NCBI RefSeq assembly: GCF_900104055.1
Contig: NZ_FNJQ01000011.1
Location: 1 to 64,000, forward strand
DNA from: Pseudoselenomonas ruminantium
GTDB taxonomy: Bacteria > Bacillota > Negativicutes > Selenomonadales > Selenomonadaceae
Direction: 5' to 3'
Length of the DNA stretch: 64,000 nt
Positions 1 to 9,492 of this stretch are shown here, in pieces. Numbering within the stretch: the stretch's first letter is position 1; each line of letters opens with the position of its first letter. The notes beneath the pieces are model-generated. The model was not told the DNA's origin and searched no databases. It saw only the letters and a list, made by a program, of their open reading frames with translations. A program made the translations under genes and the position numbers.

Positions 1-2
1 CG

Positions 3-59
3 TTGCTGGAAACTGAGCTGAACATACGCGCCGCCGGCCTGCCCGGCGCAGGTAACTAA
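3..59 (+). CDS. 3' end of an unidentified + strand gene (partial)
   Basis: Frame 3 reads an 18-residue tail, LLETELNIRAAGLPGAGN, ending in TAA at 57-59. The rest of the gene lies outside the window. The codons are GC-rich like the neighbouring genes, and the gene would converge on the rnf operon. The family cannot be recognised from so short a piece, and a chance open frame is possible. Positions 60-183 hold no gene or clear terminator that I can see. Confidence 0.35.
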   Translation: MLETELNIRAAGLPGAGN

Positions 60-183
60 AATAACGCGTACTACTGCTGGCGGGTCATTTAGTGAAGTGG
101 CGAAGAAGTATCCCCACCTCCGCCTCACAAATCTGTAACCAATTGCATTTAATCTCGCACCAACAAACTGCAATTTATATATG

Positions 184-759
184 TTACAACATTCCTGCGA
201 ACCCCAAGAAAGCTAACGACAGCATGCCTGCTAAGATAAAAGCAATGCCAATCCCCTGCAAAGGTTTGGGTACGTTGGCGTAGACCAGCTTTTCCCGCAG
301 GGAGGCCATGAGAATGATGGCGACGGCAAAGCCCAGGCCGGAGCCGATGGCAAAGACAATGCTCTTCAGGAGGCTGTAATTATTCTCTACGTTCAGAAGC
401 GGCACAGCCAGCACGATACAGTTGGTGGCAATCAGCAGCAGGTAGATGCCCCACATATTGTATAGGGCCGGGGCCTGCTTCTTGATAACCAGTTCCAGCA
501 GCTGCACAAAGCTGGCCGTGAGCACGACGAAGACGATGGTGGTCAGGAATGTCAGCCCCAAAGGTTCCAGCACGAAGAAATAGACAATCCAGGCCAGGAT
601 GGAACTCATGGTCATGACGGAAGTCACCGCCATGCCCATGCCCACGGATGCACTGAGGTTCTTGGAAATACCGAAGAAAATGCAGAGGCCTAAGAATTTC
701 GTCAGCACGAAGTTATTGACCACGACAGCGCCGATAAATAATGTTAAATACTCTCCCAT
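184..759 (-). CDS. rnfA: Electron transport complex subunit RnfA
   Basis: Membrane subunit of the Rnf complex, which couples ferredoxin:NAD+ oxidoreduction to sodium or proton pumping. The 191-residue protein is almost entirely hydrophobic, about six transmembrane segments, with the family start (MGEYLTLFIGAVVVNNFVL) and a conserved NNFVLTKFLGLC stretch. It is paralogous to RnfE, and the two form an inverted pair in the membrane. It is the last gene of the rnfCDGEA order here, 3 bases after rnfE. In many bacteria rnfB follows rnfA directly. No rnfB start is visible in the 183 bases left of this gene. Confidence 0.95.
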   Translation of the reverse strand: MGEYLTLFIGAVVVNNFVLTKFLGLCIFFGISKNLSASVGMGMAVTSVMTMSSILAWIVYFFVLEPLGLTFLTTIVFVVLTASFVQLLELVIKKQAPALYNMWGIYLLLIATNCIVLAVPLLNVENNYSLLKSIVFAIGSGLGFAVAIILMASLREKLVYANVPKPLQGIGIAFILAGMLSLAFLGFAGML

Positions 760-762
760 GAG

Positions 763-1401
763 TTAGGCCTCCTTTCCAGCTTTTAATTCCGCAATGCGGG
801 CTTTTTCTTCCTGCTTGGCATTCCATGTCTTGCAAGCCGCCACGAGATAACCGATCAGGATAAAGGCGCCCGGCGGCAGGATCATCATCAGCATGGGATC
901 GTACCCTTCGCCGAAGACCGGCATGCCTAAGATGGTGCCTGCGCCAATCAGCTCGCGGATAACCGCAATGGTCAGCATGGCCAGCGTAAAGCCGCACCCC
1001 ATGCCGAAGCCGTCGAGGAAGGACTTGAAGACGCCATTCTTTGACGCGAACACCTCAGCTCTGGCCAGGATGATGGCGAACACGACCACCAGCGCCAGAT
1101 AGATGCCCATGGCTTTATAGAGCACGGGGAAATAGGCCTGCAATACCAGTTGCGCGACAGTTACGATGGTCGCAATCGATGTGATATACACCGGCACACG
1201 CACCTTGGGATTCACCCATTTGCGCACGATGGAAACCACTACATTATTGGTGGTGATAACAAAGGTCACCGTAAGCCCCATGGTCAGGCCATTGATGACA
1301 GTGGTCGTTACGGCCAGCGCCGGGCACAGGGACAGGGCCAGAATGAAAATCGGATTTTCGGCAATCAAACCTTTACTGAATATCTGCCAATGTTCCTTCA
1401 T
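763..1401 (-). CDS. rnfE: Electron transport complex subunit RnfE
   Basis: Integral membrane subunit of the Rnf complex, about 212 residues with six hydrophobic segments. The N-terminus (GLIAENPIFILALSLCPALA) and the TTNNVVVS stretch are typical of RnfE/NqrD. The ATG at 1401 overlaps the rnfG stop (TGATG), and an AGGTG ribosome site lies inside the end of rnfG, so translation is probably coupled. An in-frame GTG one codon earlier is the alternative start. The C-terminal tail is charged (KQEEKARIAELKAGKEA) and cytoplasmic. Confidence 0.95.
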   Translation of the reverse strand: MKEHWQIFSKGLIAENPIFILALSLCPALAVTTTVINGLTMGLTVTFVITTNNVVVSIVRKWVNPKVRVPVYITSIATIVTVAQLVLQAYFPVLYKAMGIYLALVVVFAIILARAEVFASKNGVFKSFLDGFGMGCGFTLAMLTIAVIRELIGAGTILGMPVFGEGYDPMLMMILPPGAFILIGYLVAACKTWNAKQEEKARIAELKAGKEA

Positions 1402-1961
1402 CACTTAGCACCTCCCTCAGCCTGATAGGCGGCTACCGCCTCCACGGCCTCCCGCACGCCCTTGGTCACAGCGCGCGAGGAAATCGTAGCGCCCGTCATA
1501 GCCTGAATGTTTTCCCTGTTGCCCGGATCTTTGGTGACCTCCAGCTTATCGGCACCTTTGCCCGCAAACATCTGCCGAAAGGCAGGTTTCTGGGCGTTAT
1601 CCCCGAGCCCCGGGGTTTCGTTATGCTCCAAGATGGAAAAATCGATTACCTTGGCATCGGCCGTCACGGCCACGAGCATCTTGATCTTGCCACCATAGCC
1701 CTTGCTCTCGCCAGGCACGATATAGGCGATGGCTTTGCCGTCCTTTTCAGCCGCAAACCAGCCCTCATGACCGGCCACTTCCGTGAAGTGTTCCGCTTCG
1801 GGCACCAGGGATTTCATGGACTCCTGCTTCATTTCCTCGGCTTTCTGTGCTGCCACAGGCGCCGTCACAAAATACACGGAGCCGATGACGATGCCGGAGA
1901 TAAAGCAGGCCGCCGCCAGATTGAAGGCAATCTTGAACGTGGAATGTTCGTTATTCGCCAT
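1401..1961 (-). CDS. rnfG: Electron transport complex subunit RnfG (covalent flavoprotein)
   Basis: Carries a covalently bound FMN that passes electrons within the Rnf complex. The 186-residue protein has one N-terminal membrane anchor (residues about 12-33), an FMN-binding domain, and the attachment motif TGAT at 156-159, with T159 the predicted FMN-linked threonine. A longer open frame reaches 2051, but the ATG at 1961 has a good AGGAGGTG site and gives the family N-terminus. The rnfD stop and this start share one base (TAATG), indicating coupled translation. Confidence 0.95.
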   Translation of the reverse strand: MANNEHSTFKIAFNLAAACFISGIVIGSVYFVTAPVAAQKAEEMKQESMKSLVPEAEHFTEVAGHEGWFAAEKDGKAIAYIVPGESKGYGGKIKMLVAVTADAKVIDFSILEHNETPGLGDNAQKPAFRQMFAGKGADKLEVTKDPGNRENIQAMTGATISSRAVTKGVREAVEAVAAYQAEGGAK

Positions 1962-2971
1962 TATTTCGCACCTCCTGCCCCAAAGATCCGCGGTTTGCAG
2001 AACCGGTCGATCAGCGGCGTCACCGCATTCATCAGCAGCAGGGAATAGCAAACCCCTTCGGGATAGCCGCCCACCAGACGAATCAGCACGGTTAAGGCAC
2101 CTGCGCCCACTGCAAAAATCAGCTGGCCCTTAATGGTCATGGGAATGGTCACCATATCCGTTGCCATGAAGAAGGCCCCGAGCATCAGACCGCCAGCCAT
2201 CACATGGAACATGGGATCGCCGGTAAAGAGACCAGACGGCCCGAAAATCCAGGTCAGCACCGCCACCGTCGCAATCATGGTCACGGGCACCTGCCAGTTC
2301 ACATAGCCCTTCCAAATCAGGTACAGGCCACCGAGCAACAACAGCAGCGTGCTGGTTTCACCCAGTGAACCGTTTCTTGTGCCAATAAATAAGTTCCAGT
2401 ACAAGTCCGACTGGCTGCCAAAAGTCGCCACGAGGGCATCATAGCCCTGCATCTTGAGGATATTGAGCGGCGTTGCGCTGGTCATGGCATCCACGCCACC
2501 AGCAGCATCCCGCATCTTCGTCCAGGTAGTCATGGCCACCGGCCAGGACACCATCAGCGCCGCGCGCCCAATATGCGCGGGGTTGAAGATATTGAAGCCC
2601 AGCCCCCCCATGGACTGCTTGGCCACGATGATTGCGAGTAAAGAGCCAATGGCCACCATATAGGGTGGCAGCAGCGGTGACATGGACATAGCCAGAAGCA
2701 AACCTGTGATGCAGGCACTGCCATCAAAAGCCGTAATCGGCTGATGCATGCCCTTCTGCCAGAGGAATTCACCTAAAACTGCAAAGACCACACCGACAAG
2801 CATATTGATAAGTGCAGGGATACCAAACCACCAGATGGCAAAGACCGCGGCCGGCAAAAGCGCCGCATTGACCTGCCACATGATATGGCTGATGGTTTCA
2901 TCGTCACGGATATGAGGCGATACAGACACCGTAAAGAGTTCCGGTTCCTTCTTCATTACTTCCTCACTCAT
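1961..2971 (-). CDS. rnfD: Electron transport complex subunit RnfD
   Basis: Membrane flavoprotein subunit of Rnf, 336 residues, with about nine to ten hydrophobic segments. The SATP motif at residues 165-168 (predicted FMN-linked T167) is diagnostic of RnfD/NqrB. The early stretch HIRDDETISHIMW is also typical. It overlaps rnfC by four bases (ATGA) and rnfG by one base, so the operon is tightly coupled. Nothing in the sequence tells sodium from proton pumping. Confidence 0.95.
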   Translation of the reverse strand: MSEEVMKKEPELFTVSVSPHIRDDETISHIMWQVNAALLPAAVFAIWWFGIPALINMLVGVVFAVLGEFLWQKGMHQPITAFDGSACITGLLLAMSMSPLLPPYMVAIGSLLAIIVAKQSMGGLGFNIFNPAHIGRAALMVSWPVAMTTWTKMRDAAGGVDAMTSATPLNILKMQGYDALVATFGSQSDLYWNLFIGTRNGSLGETSTLLLLLGGLYLIWKGYVNWQVPVTMIATVAVLTWIFGPSGLFTGDPMFHVMAGGLMLGAFFMATDMVTIPMTIKGQLIFAVGAGALTVLIRLVGGYPEGVCYSLLLMNAVTPLIDRFCKPRIFGAGGAK

Positions 2972-4347
2972 TTGACCGCCTCCTTTTTCGCTTCCGCAGC
3001 TTCCTGAGCTTTCTTCTGCGCCTCAGCCGCCGCTTTGGCCTTCATCTGTTCGGCCCGGATCACGCCCTTGGCATTCTTGATATACTGCACGATATTGCGC
3101 TTGGCCGGGCACACAAAGGTGCAGCAACCGCATTCTACGCAATTCATCAGGCCGTAATCATCCCGGCAGGCCTCATAAGCCTGACGCTCCGACAAGATGG
3201 AAAGCATGCTGGGCACCAGTCCCATCGGACAGGCCTTGACGCATTTGCCGCAACGGATGCAGTTCATCTCCGGACCATGATCCACCTGTTTGGCAGTCAA
3301 AGCCAGGATTCCCGAGGAGCCTTTCATCACCGGGACTTCAGCTGTGGCCTGGGCCATGCCCATCATGGGACCACCGGCAATTAATTTCTTCGGCTGCTCC
3401 TTAAAGCCACCGCAGTAGTCGATTGCCGCCTGATAGGGCGTGCCAATGCGGATGCGCAGATTTTTCGGCTCGGCTATGGCATCGCCGGTTACCGTCGTAA
3501 TGCGCTCCGTCAGCGGCAGCCCATGTTCCACAGCATCGGCAATCGCCGCCACCGTGCCCACATTCTGCACCACCGCGCCCACATCCATGGGCAGACCGCC
3601 CATGGGTACTTCCCGGCCGGAAATCACTTTGATCAGCATCTTTTCCGCGCCCTGCGGGTACTTGGTCTTGAGCGCCGCCACTTCAATATCCGTTCCCTGC
3701 GCAGCCTTCTGCATGGCCTTGACGGCTTCAGGCTTATTGTCCTCGATGCCGATTACCGTACGTTTGACGCCCAAAAGTTTTTGCAGGATTTGGGTGCCTG
3801 TGATGATTTTTTCACCCTCTTCGAGCATCAAACGATAGTCGGCCGTCAGATACGGCTCGCATTCGGCGCCGTTCAGAATCAGGATATCCACGGGCTTGGC
3901 AGGCTTCAATTTGATATGGGCGGGGAAGGTTGCACCGCCCATGCCCACGATACCAGCAGATTGGATTGCCGCGAGAATCTCCGCATTCTCCATGGTCTGC
4001 CAGTTGCGCGTAAGCGGCAGGCCATCGGCCCATTCATCCTTGCCATCGCTGGCGATGACCACGCTCAGGCAGCTGCCCATACCCGAATGGGGCCTGGGCT
4101 CGATCTTCACGACCTTGCCGGACACCGGCGCATGGATATCTGCATGCATGAAGGCAGGACTTGTACCAATCAGCTGCCCGCGCTTGACCTCATCGCCGAC
4201 CTTGACCGTCGGCGCACAGGGGGCGCCGATATGCTGGCCCATAGGAACGACTAATTCCTGGGGCACCGGCATATTTTCAATCGGCTTGTCCTTAGCCAGT
4301 TCCTTGCCGTCCTTGGGATGAATACCGCCCAGAAAACTTCCGAACAT
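2968..4347 (-). CDS. rnfC: Electron transport complex subunit RnfC
   Basis: Peripheral subunit that carries the NADH/FMN site and iron-sulfur clusters of Rnf. The 459-residue protein has an N-terminal barrel-sandwich region (GQHIGAPCAPTVKVGDEVKR), a Complex1-51K-like core with a glycine-rich GMGGATFPAHIK stretch, a SLBB-like segment, and two 4Fe-4S motifs near residues 365-415 (CIRCGKCVKACP and CVECGCCTFVCP). The tail is a short Ala/Lys/Glu helix; long Ala-rich tails are common in proteobacterial RnfC, and this one is brief. It is the first rnf gene, 39 bases after rseC. Confidence 0.95.
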   Translation of the reverse strand: MFGSFLGGIHPKDGKELAKDKPIENMPVPQELVVPMGQHIGAPCAPTVKVGDEVKRGQLIGTSPAFMHADIHAPVSGKVVKIEPRPHSGMGSCLSVVIASDGKDEWADGLPLTRNWQTMENAEILAAIQSAGIVGMGGATFPAHIKLKPAKPVDILILNGAECEPYLTADYRLMLEEGEKIITGTQILQKLLGVKRTVIGIEDNKPEAVKAMQKAAQGTDIEVAALKTKYPQGAEKMLIKVISGREVPMGGLPMDVGAVVQNVGTVAAIADAVEHGLPLTERITTVTGDAIAEPKNLRIRIGTPYQAAIDYCGGFKEQPKKLIAGGPMMGMAQATAEVPVMKGSSGILALTAKQVDHGPEMNCIRCGKCVKACPMGLVPSMLSILSERQAYEACRDDYGLMNCVECGCCTFVCPAKRNIVQYIKNAKGVIRAEQMKAKAAAEAQKKAQEAAEAKKEAVK

Positions 4348-4386
4348 ACAATCACCTCTTGTAACTCTCCTAAAATACCATATGTA

Positions 4387-4812
4387 TCAAGACTGATGCT
4401 TGTCCAAAATCTCGACAATCACCGGTTTTAATGCCTGATTTTTCGCCGCCCGCCGGTCAAACTTCTTGATGACCATCAACGCGATAAGGAAGAAAATCAA
4501 TGCGCCCAAAACATAAGGCAGGCTGCCACTCGCGTCCAATAAGGGTGCTGCAAAATGACCAATCGCTGCCCCCACCGCGCCGAAAATCAGCGGCAGGATA
4601 AAGACCACGAAGGCCCCGGTCAGCACATTCTCCTCCCGGAACTCGAAAAGCACCTTGTCTCCGGCCCTGGCTTCCACAGGATTGACTGCTTCCACCACTA
4701 CCCGCTGAGCACCGCCGCAGGCCCCGCAAGAGCCGCATTCCTCATGGCGGGCAATGCGGACTTTTGCCATGCCATCAACGGTTTCCAAGACAATACCTTG
4801 TTCCTGCTTCAT
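4387..4812 (-). CDS. rseC: RseC/SoxR-reducing family protein
   Basis: Small membrane protein of the RseC family, 141 residues, found with rnf/rsx operons and, in enterobacteria, with reduction of SoxR. Cysteines at 26, 29 and 32 (CGSCGAC) form the N-terminal Cys-rich motif. Two transmembrane segments follow at about 68-88 and 94-115, and the C-terminus is basic. It is the first gene of the rnf transcript. Its exact role outside proteobacteria is not established; a part in Rnf assembly or redox poise is an inference from position. Confidence 0.85.
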   Translation of the reverse strand: MKQEQGIVLETVDGMAKVRIARHEECGSCGACGGAQRVVVEAVNPVEARAGDKVLFEFREENVLTGAFVVFILPLIFGAVGAAIGHFAAPLLDASGSLPYVLGALIFFLIALMVIKKFDRRAAKNQALKPVIVEILDKHQS

Positions 4813-4838
4813 TTATATCACCTCCACAAGGTACACAA

Positions 4839-4866
4839 TACATACTATTCGATTTCATACAGTCAA
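4839..4866 (-). promoter_or_regulatory. Candidate promoter of rseC-rnf operon
   Basis: On the - strand TTGACT (4866-4861) lies 16 bases upstream of TATGTA (4844-4839), about 25 bases before the rseC start. The -10 match is weak. The flanking DNA at 4870-4925 is very AT-rich, which fits an upstream element. Confidence 0.4.
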
Positions 4867-4925
4867 AGTCCTGTTTTTTATTTTTATTATTTTTTTATTA
4901 TTAAAGTCAATTTTTTATTCAGAAC

Positions 4926-4959
4926 ATTAAAAAGCTGCCCTCCCTGAGGGAGAACAGCT
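4926..4959 (-). terminator. Rho-independent terminator of the 4977-5942 gene
   Basis: Read on the - strand, AGCTG...CAGCT encloses a CTCCCTCAGGGAG core (4959-4933) and is followed by TTTTTAATG. It lies just after the stop at 4977. Confidence 0.75.
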
Positions 4960-4976
4960 ACAATTTTATACTTTTT

Positions 4977-5942
4977 TCAACGCTCTAACGCATCTTCTAC
5001 GGTCAATTTCTTGATGTCTTCTATATGGTTGATAATCTTTTCATTGACTTCTGCCTTCTTTGCCAGGGTTCCCTCCTGCGTTAAGTTGCCTTGCATTTCC
5101 AACGCAGAATCCCTGCCTTTATCCACCAATCTGCCGGTTTCATCCTCGGCTTTCTCAGCTCTGGCCTTGCCCTCTTCTACGGCTTCCTGCACCACATCCG
5201 CCGCAGTCGGCTGGCGTTTGCCGTTCTCATCTGCCTGTTTCTGTATCTGCTCGACAGCACGGGTAGTCATGGATGCCTCACTGTCCCGCAGTTCCAATTC
5301 CCCATTGCGAATTTTGGCTTTATTCGCAGCAATACCCAAATCCGCCCGCTCTTTCAAAGCCTGCTGTGTCAGGAAATCCTTCAGCTTCCCATCGCGGGTT
5401 ATATCTGCGGCAGCATTGTAGATTTTCCGATTCAGCTGGTCAATCTGCTTTTGCAGACCGGCAATATCCGCCGCCATATACTTGCCATCATTTTCCTCAA
5501 TGTTCTTCTCAATACCACGCTTCTTGTCATAAAGGGCATAGAGCTTGTCATCCAAAGTCATGCCCTTATCCTTGAGTTCATCCGCCTGCGCCTGCAAATC
5601 TTCCCGTTCCTTGTCCGTCAAGCTGGAATCTTTAGCCAGCCGCTCTTCAATCTCTGCTGCCTGCTTCCTATACTCTGCCTTGTCCCGTTCCTCCTGACTG
5701 AGTTTATACAGCTGCTTTTCTGCATCCGTCATAAAATCCGTCTGCGACAGCCGCTTCAAAGGGTCAAGTGCGTCCTCGCTAAGCTTGCGCCCTTCTTTGC
5801 TGATATAGACCTCCGCCGCCTTGCCGATAACCGTATCTTCCTTCTCCTTATGCGGGGAAGTATCCTTCTGCATCTTCTGCCAGACGGATTCTATCTGCAA
5901 TAAACTCTGCTTATCCTCTGCCACATGGGCAATCATTGCCAT
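4977..5942 (-). CDS. Coiled-coil protein of unknown function
   Basis: A 321-residue, highly charged protein (Lys, Glu, Asp, Gln, Ala) with no signal peptide or membrane segment. Nearly the whole length is predicted helix with heptad-like spacing, e.g. the stretches EIEERLAKDSSLTDKE and QIDQLNRKIYNAAAD, so long coiled coils are likely. No catalytic motif is visible and I do not recognise the family. The start follows an AGGGAGGGAG ribosome site. It has its own terminator and stands alone between rseC-rnf and the SNF2 gene. A scaffold or stress-related cytoplasmic filament protein is possible but not supported by any motif. Confidence 0.75.
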   Translation of the reverse strand: MAMIAHVAEDKQSLLQIESVWQKMQKDTSPHKEKEDTVIGKAAEVYISKEGRKLSEDALDPLKRLSQTDFMTDAEKQLYKLSQEERDKAEYRKQAAEIEERLAKDSSLTDKEREDLQAQADELKDKGMTLDDKLYALYDKKRGIEKNIEENDGKYMAADIAGLQKQIDQLNRKIYNAAADITRDGKLKDFLTQQALKERADLGIAANKAKIRNGELELRDSEASMTTRAVEQIQKQADENGKRQPTAADVVQEAVEEGKARAEKAEDETGRLVDKGRDSALEMQGNLTQEGTLAKKAEVNEKIINHIEDIKKLTVEDALER

Positions 5943-6031
5943 TTCTTCTCCCTCCCTTGACTAGACACTCTCTAATCATACTATCGGCGAAAGGGTAAAA
6001 TTCTTAATGGTAACTTGATTATGAACCAACC

Positions 6032-9000
6032 TTATTTCTGGAACAGCTCCCGTATCTCCTCATCCGTAAGCCGCGACAGGAAGTTTTCTCCGGGCTGGAT
6101 CATCTGGTCGATCAGGGATTTTTTCTTCTGCTGCAGCTCGTAGATCTTTTCCTCCACCGTGCCCTTGGCCAACAGGCGGATGACCTGCACGTTGTTCTTC
6201 TGCCCCAAACGGTAAGCACGATCAGTGGCCTGATCTTCCACTGCGGGATTCCACCAGGGATCGAAGTGGATGACCATATCGGCCCCGGTAAGGTTCAGCC
6301 CTGTGCCGCCCGCCTTGAGAGAAATCAGGAACACTGGCGTCATGCCCTCATTGAAAGCCTTGACCAGACGGATGCGCTCTAAAGACGGTGTCGAACCATC
6401 CAAATAGTAATAGGAAATCCCCAGCTGCTTGAGCCGCTCGCCGATATGCGCCAGCATAGTCGTGAACTGCGAGAAGATCAGGATGCGGTGGCCCCCCTCG
6501 ACAGCTTCGCCCACGACTTCTTCGAGCTGGTCGAGCTTGCCCGAACCGCCGGTATAACCTTCCAGGAACATCGCCGGATCACAGGCAATCTGCCGCAGGC
6601 GCGTGAGGATGGCCAGTATCTTGATGCGGCTGTCCTCGCCGGAAGCCAGCTGCTGGGCAAATTCCTTCTGACTCTTGAGGAACCAGCCCTGATAGACCTT
6701 CTCCTGCTTCGGCGTCATAGAACTGACCATCTTGCGCTCCACCTTATCGGGCAGTTCCGTGAGTACATCCTTTTTCATGCGCCGCAGGATAAATGGCATC
6801 ACATGGCGCTTCAGATCCTTCAGGCTGCGCTCGTCCTGCTCCCGCACGATTGGCGTTTCATAGCGGTCCTTGAATTTCTTGTGGCTCAGCAGATAGCCCG
6901 GCATCAGGAAATCAAAGATGGACCATAATTCTGTCAATGTATTTTCAATCGGTGTACCCGTCAGCGCAAAATAGCCACTGGTCTTGAGCCGCTTGACGGC
7001 CCTTGCATTCTGCGTGGTGGGATTCTTGATATGCTGGGCTTCATCCAAGAATGCATAGCGGAAACGCCGCTTTTCGTACATATCGATATCCCGCTTGAGC
7101 ATATTATAGGTCGTAATCAGAACATCGAAGCTGGCATCAGCCTCTGCCAGCAGCTTTTCCCGCTCCGCCTTTGTTCCGGCTACAGCACAGGCCTTGAGCT
7201 CCGGTGCAAAGCGCTCGATTTCATCGAGCCAGTTATACATCAGCGAGGTCGGTGCTACTACCAAAGATGGCGGCTGCTGGTAATCCTGCTTGGCGAGCAG
7301 GAAAGTGATGACCTGCAGGGTTTTCCCTAGCCCCATATCATCGGCCAGGATGCCGCCCAGATGGTAATCAGCCAACGAGGATAGCCAGCTGTACCCCGTG
7401 ACCTGATAGTCGCGCAGTATGCCCTTGAGGCTCTCCGGCACTTCTGCTGTATTATCCTCAGGATGGCGGATATCCCGCACGATAGCTCGGAACTCACGGC
7501 TGCGCTCCAAGCGCAAGGATTCATCCGCCCGGGCCAGCTCATCTAAGTACATGGCCTGCGAGATTGGCAGCTCCACCTTCATACCATCCGCTTTCGCCTT
7601 GCCAATGCCCGTGTTGTCCACAAAATCGGCAATAGCCTGCATCTGCTGCTCGCCCAGCGTGATAAATGTCTTATCCTTCAGTCGGTGATATTTGCGCTTT
7701 TGCCGATAGGAATCGAGGATTTCCATGAGTTCATTGAAATCCAGGTCCTTGGCATTGAAGGTAACTTCCAAAAGATCCGTATCGTTGACACTGACACCGG
7801 CCGTGACCTTCGGCATTGGCCGCACGGGCCGGTTGGCAAAGGCATCGGAATAGAACACCTCTACCCAATCCGGCAGGTTCGGTAATTCTTCCACCAGGAA
7901 GTCATAGCTTCTTTCCTCATCTTTCTGTACCAGCTGGTCCCGCTTTTTCTGGAAGCCATAGTGTGTAAGCCGCAGCAGGAGCTCCTCCTCACTGCGTTCA
8001 TCCCGTACGAGCTTGCGCCCGTCCCGCAGGGGCGGTTCCTTTTCCACCAAAGGATTGAAGCTGGCATCTCCATAGGCAAATTTCGGCCGTACGGCAATGC
8101 CGTCCCCTTCATAGTCGATATAAAGCTCTGCGGCCAGCGGCTGTACCACATACTGTTCCTGAAACTTCGGTGCGATTTCCACCTCAGCAGCCAGTTCCAT
8201 CTGCGGCAGGACCTGACCAAAGAAAGCCGCCAGATCCGCCGTATTGATGTCAATGGCAGTGCTGCTGTCAAAAGTGCGCTTCAATGGCCTGAACCCTCGG
8301 GCAAATTTGGCATCCGTCTGGTAGATCACGCCCTCTTTGTAAACGATCTGCCCATCCTCACTCAGGCACAGCACCTCACCATCCTTGATGCGCAGCTGTC
8401 CATGGCCTTTGTTTTCCCGCAGCTCCATCACCAGCCGGGGATTGCCCTGGCGCGTGGTGACCGTTTCCCAATCCCCGTTTTCAATGCGCATATCAAAGGA
8501 TGTATCGCCCATGATTGCCAAGAATTCCCTGAGCGACTCATCCGTCAGATTAAACTGCTTCTGATCAAAGAGATAGGAGTGAGTGCCCATATAATAGTAA
8601 CGATTGGCTGAACCCGCCGCAAACATGCCCTGCTCCAGACGGCTGTACTTTTGGATCAAGGCGTAGATTTTGGCCGATATTTCATCGCCCCAACGCACAT
8701 TCCCGAGATTGACCTGATTCTTCGTGCCCAGCTGCCAATCATCACCACGTTCCATCGCCTGAAGAAAATTACCGATATTCTTCACCACATAGAGCTTATC
8801 CAACCCAAAACGAAATTCCAGCCACAAGCGGTTATTGCCATAATAGGAATCAAAGCCCAACCGGGGCACTAGATGCCCAAACTCTGCCTGAGTCCCGTGC
8901 CTCCTCGCCCGATCCTCGTCAGCAGCTTCCCGGAAGGCTTCAAACATCCGCTGCACCGCCATGGACTGCTTCCCGTTTGCTGACCATGCCTCCTTTTTCT

Positions 9001-9397
9001 CCAGCATGCTGCGCGCGGTTTCAATCCCCATTTCTTCCATCACACCGCGCAATATCTCCTTGGCCGACTGAGACCTTGCAAACCGTGGTGTGATATCCGC
9101 CTGCGACTCCTGCTCTTCCTGTATCGCCTTCAGCACCGCCACCACATGCTTGCAGGCCCCCAGATACTGCTCTGCTGCCGGACAATCGCATTCATAGCGT
9201 TCCACATTGTCCCCTTTTTGACTCAGCTTTACATGAACATGATAATCCTCTGAGCCATAAACCGTAGCCGCCCACTCCGTAGCCGCAGGGTTCAAAGCCT
9301 CCACATCATCTACCCGGTAATCATTATAATAATCAACCCCGCGCCGATACACCGTCTCACTGCTGGCCAGAGATTTTATCGTGATATCTTTTAACAT
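6032..9397 (-). CDS. SNF2-family DEAD/DEAH helicase with N-terminal SWIM zinc finger
   Basis: Swi2/Snf2-type ATPase that probably translocates on DNA and remodels DNA-protein complexes. It has 1121 residues. A SWIM zinc finger (CxCx9CxH, C70, C72, C82, H84) is at the N-terminus, followed by a long linker resembling the bacterial SNF2-associated domain. The Snf2 core begins near 670: Walker A DDMGLGKT about 682-689, Walker B DEAQ about 784, TGTPIEN, then the C-terminal helicase domain with HFDPWWNPAVEDQATDRAYR. The start follows AAAGGGAACGGG. It is divergent from the GT9 gene and appears monocistronic. A role in DNA repair or transcription recycling is an inference from the family. Confidence 0.93.
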   Translation of the reverse strand: MLKDITIKSLASSETVYRRGVDYYNDYRVDDVEALNPAATEWAATVYGSEDYHVHVKLSQKGDNVERYECDCPAAEQYLGACKHVVAVLKAIQEEQESQADITPRFARSQSAKEILRGVMEEMGIETARSMLEKKEAWSANGKQSMAVQRMFEAFREAADEDRARRHGTQAEFGHLVPRLGFDSYYGNNRLWLEFRFGLDKLYVVKNIGNFLQAMERGDDWQLGTKNQVNLGNVRWGDEISAKIYALIQKYSRLEQGMFAAGSANRYYYMGTHSYLFDQKQFNLTDESLREFLAIMGDTSFDMRIENGDWETVTTRQGNPRLVMELRENKGHGQLRIKDGEVLCLSEDGQIVYKEGVIYQTDAKFARGFRPLKRTFDSSTAIDINTADLAAFFGQVLPQMELAAEVEIAPKFQEQYVVQPLAAELYIDYEGDGIAVRPKFAYGDASFNPLVEKEPPLRDGRKLVRDERSEEELLLRLTHYGFQKKRDQLVQKDEERSYDFLVEELPNLPDWVEVFYSDAFANRPVRPMPKVTAGVSVNDTDLLEVTFNAKDLDFNELMEILDSYRQKRKYHRLKDKTFITLGEQQMQAIADFVDNTGIGKAKADGMKVELPISQAMYLDELARADESLRLERSREFRAIVRDIRHPEDNTAEVPESLKGILRDYQVTGYSWLSSLADYHLGGILADDMGLGKTLQVITFLLAKQDYQQPPSLVVAPTSLMYNWLDEIERFAPELKACAVAGTKAEREKLLAEADASFDVLITTYNMLKRDIDMYEKRRFRYAFLDEAQHIKNPTTQNARAVKRLKTSGYFALTGTPIENTLTELWSIFDFLMPGYLLSHKKFKDRYETPIVREQDERSLKDLKRHVMPFILRRMKKDVLTELPDKVERKMVSSMTPKQEKVYQGWFLKSQKEFAQQLASGEDSRIKILAILTRLRQIACDPAMFLEGYTGGSGKLDQLEEVVGEAVEGGHRILIFSQFTTMLAHIGERLKQLGISYYYLDGSTPSLERIRLVKAFNEGMTPVFLISLKAGGTGLNLTGADMVIHFDPWWNPAVEDQATDRAYRLGQKNNVQVIRLLAKGTVEEKIYELQQKKKSLIDQMIQPGENFLSRLTDEEIRELFQK

Positions 9398-9492
9398 CGC
9401 CCGTTCCCTTTCTCTTGGACATTTTCCCCTTGCTGTGCTAAGATAAATCTATTCCTTAATTGTACTATGAACGAAAGGTAAAACCAACCTCT

